Position numbers and translations under genes: made by a program. From Pseudomonas lini (GTDB lineage: Bacteria > Pseudomonadota > Gammaproteobacteria > Pseudomonadales > Pseudomonadaceae), in assembly GCF_964063345.1 (NCBI RefSeq), contig NZ_OZ061318.1:5146001-5210000 (forward strand): DNA of 64,000 nucleotides, written 5' to 3'. Shown in pieces: positions 63,483 through 64,000 of the stretch; the stretch's first letter is position 1; each line of letters starts with the position of its first letter. Under the pieces are notes generated by a model. That model ran no database searches and was not told the origin of the DNA. It worked only from the letters and a program-made list of their open reading frames with translations.

Positions 63483-64000
63483 ATGACCGATTTGTCTGCA
63501 TTCCCCATCACTCAAAAATGGCCGGCCCAGTACCCGGAGTGGATCCAGCTCTATTCCTTGCCAACGCCCAATGGCGTCAAGGTTTCCATCATGCTCGAGG
63601 AGATCGGGCTGCCCTACGAGCCGCATCGTGTGGGCTTCGAGACCAACGATCAGCTGTCTCCCGAGTTTCTGTCGCTGAACCCCAATAACAAGATCCCGGC
63701 GATCCTCGACCCCCACGGTCCGGGGGACCAACCGCTGGCATTGTTCGAGTCCGGGGCGATTCTGATTTACCTCGCGGACAAGAGCGGGCAACTGCTGGCG
63801 AAGGAATCGGCGGCGCGTTACGAGACCATTCAGTGGCTGATGTTTCAGATGGGCGGTATCGGGCCGATGTTCGGCCAACTCGGTTTTTTCAACAAATTCG
63901 CCGGCAAGGACTACGAAGACAAGCGTCCCCGTGATCGCTACGTCGACGAAAGCAAGCGCTTGCTCCAGGTCCTTGATGGCCGTCTGCAAGGACGCGACTG
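63483..64000 (+). CDS. Glutathione S-transferase (YghU/YfcG-like), cut by the window end
   Basis: ATG 63483 opens 172 codons that run off the window. The N-terminal thioredoxin-like domain has LYSLPTPNGVKVSIMLEEIGLPY near 23-45 and NKIPAILDPHGPG near 70 with the cis-Pro, followed by LFESGAILIYLADKSG. The start of the helical domain (QWLMFQMGGIGPMFGQLGFF) is typical of the YfcG/YghU disulfide-reductase class. The C-terminal part is beyond the window. Confidence 0.88.
   Translation, partial: MTDLSAFPITQKWPAQYPEWIQLYSLPTPNGVKVSIMLEEIGLPYEPHRVGFETNDQLSPEFLSLNPNNKIPAILDPHGPGDQPLALFESGAILIYLADKSGQLLAKESAARYETIQWLMFQMGGIGPMFGQLGFFNKFAGKDYEDKRPRDRYVDESKRLLQVLDGRLQGRD

Overview
The window is chromosomal DNA of a Pseudomonas, most likely of the fluorescens group. 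Evidence: high-GC codon use, about twenty REP pairs of the GTGGGAGCGGGCTTGC type between genes, a cobalamin operon followed by MarR, MFS, periplasmic glutathione peroxidase and FadL genes in the order I recall from P. aeruginosa PA1272-PA1288, and Pseudomonas-type selD-selU, CrbS-like, BqsPQRS-like and metallothionein genes. Most of it is ordinary core genome. The main accessory patch is about 42.0-44.3 kb.

Layout. 1-3.7 kb: tail of a DUF2066-like gene, AI-2E permease, hda, and two NlpC/P60 lipoproteins. 3.8-5.8 kb (minus): sorbosone dehydrogenase-like lipoprotein and an unknown gene. 6.0-15.3 kb: a cobalamin riboswitch and ten genes for late B12 synthesis (cobO, cobB, bluB, cobD, cobC, cobQ, cobP, cobU, a phosphatase, cobV), nearly all overlapping or touching. 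15.5-19.3 kb: MarR regulator with its probable target MFS pump, a 40-residue ORF, glutathione peroxidase, FadL porin. 19.4-27 kb: small unknowns, rmuC and a large SSF-histidine kinase. 27-35.2 kb: TetR/MFS divergon, cupin, TDT channel, MFS-acyltransferase fusion, guanidine-II riboswitch with sugE, BASS symporter, rdgC. 35.3-35.9 kb: a duplicated tRNA-Val/tRNA-Asp pair.

36-42 kb: a two-gene membrane-anchored haem module (dihaem cytochrome c and catalase-like), an FKBP lipoprotein, a DUF1232 gene behind paired DnaA boxes, and an XRE/unknown/Sel1 cluster. 42.0-44.3 kb: an elaborately foldable leader in front of a small DUF3077-like gene, then an IS3-family element inserted in REP DNA. 44.3-50 kb: codBA, an alpha/beta hydrolase with an Asp nucleophile, queD, a MITE-like inverted repeat and a patatin. 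50-54.7 kb: a bqsPQRS-like iron/calcium-sensing operon and an antiporter. 54.8-64 kb: chemoreceptor, metallothionein, Tsx porin with nucleoside permease, selD-selU, a histidine phosphatase and the start of a glutathione transferase gene cut by the window edge.

The most striking signal is the leader at 42313-42546. It forms a gap-free three-way junction whose 20-nt loop can pair either with two sites upstream or with two sites downstream, the second downstream site overlapping the Shine-Dalgarno sequence. Other points: a REP pair that encodes the C-terminus of CobB and the ribosome binding site of bluB, an 18-bp inverted repeat that would hide the start of an MFS gene, and a MITE whose tip supplies the stop codon of the patatin gene. 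All structures and homologies were judged by eye.
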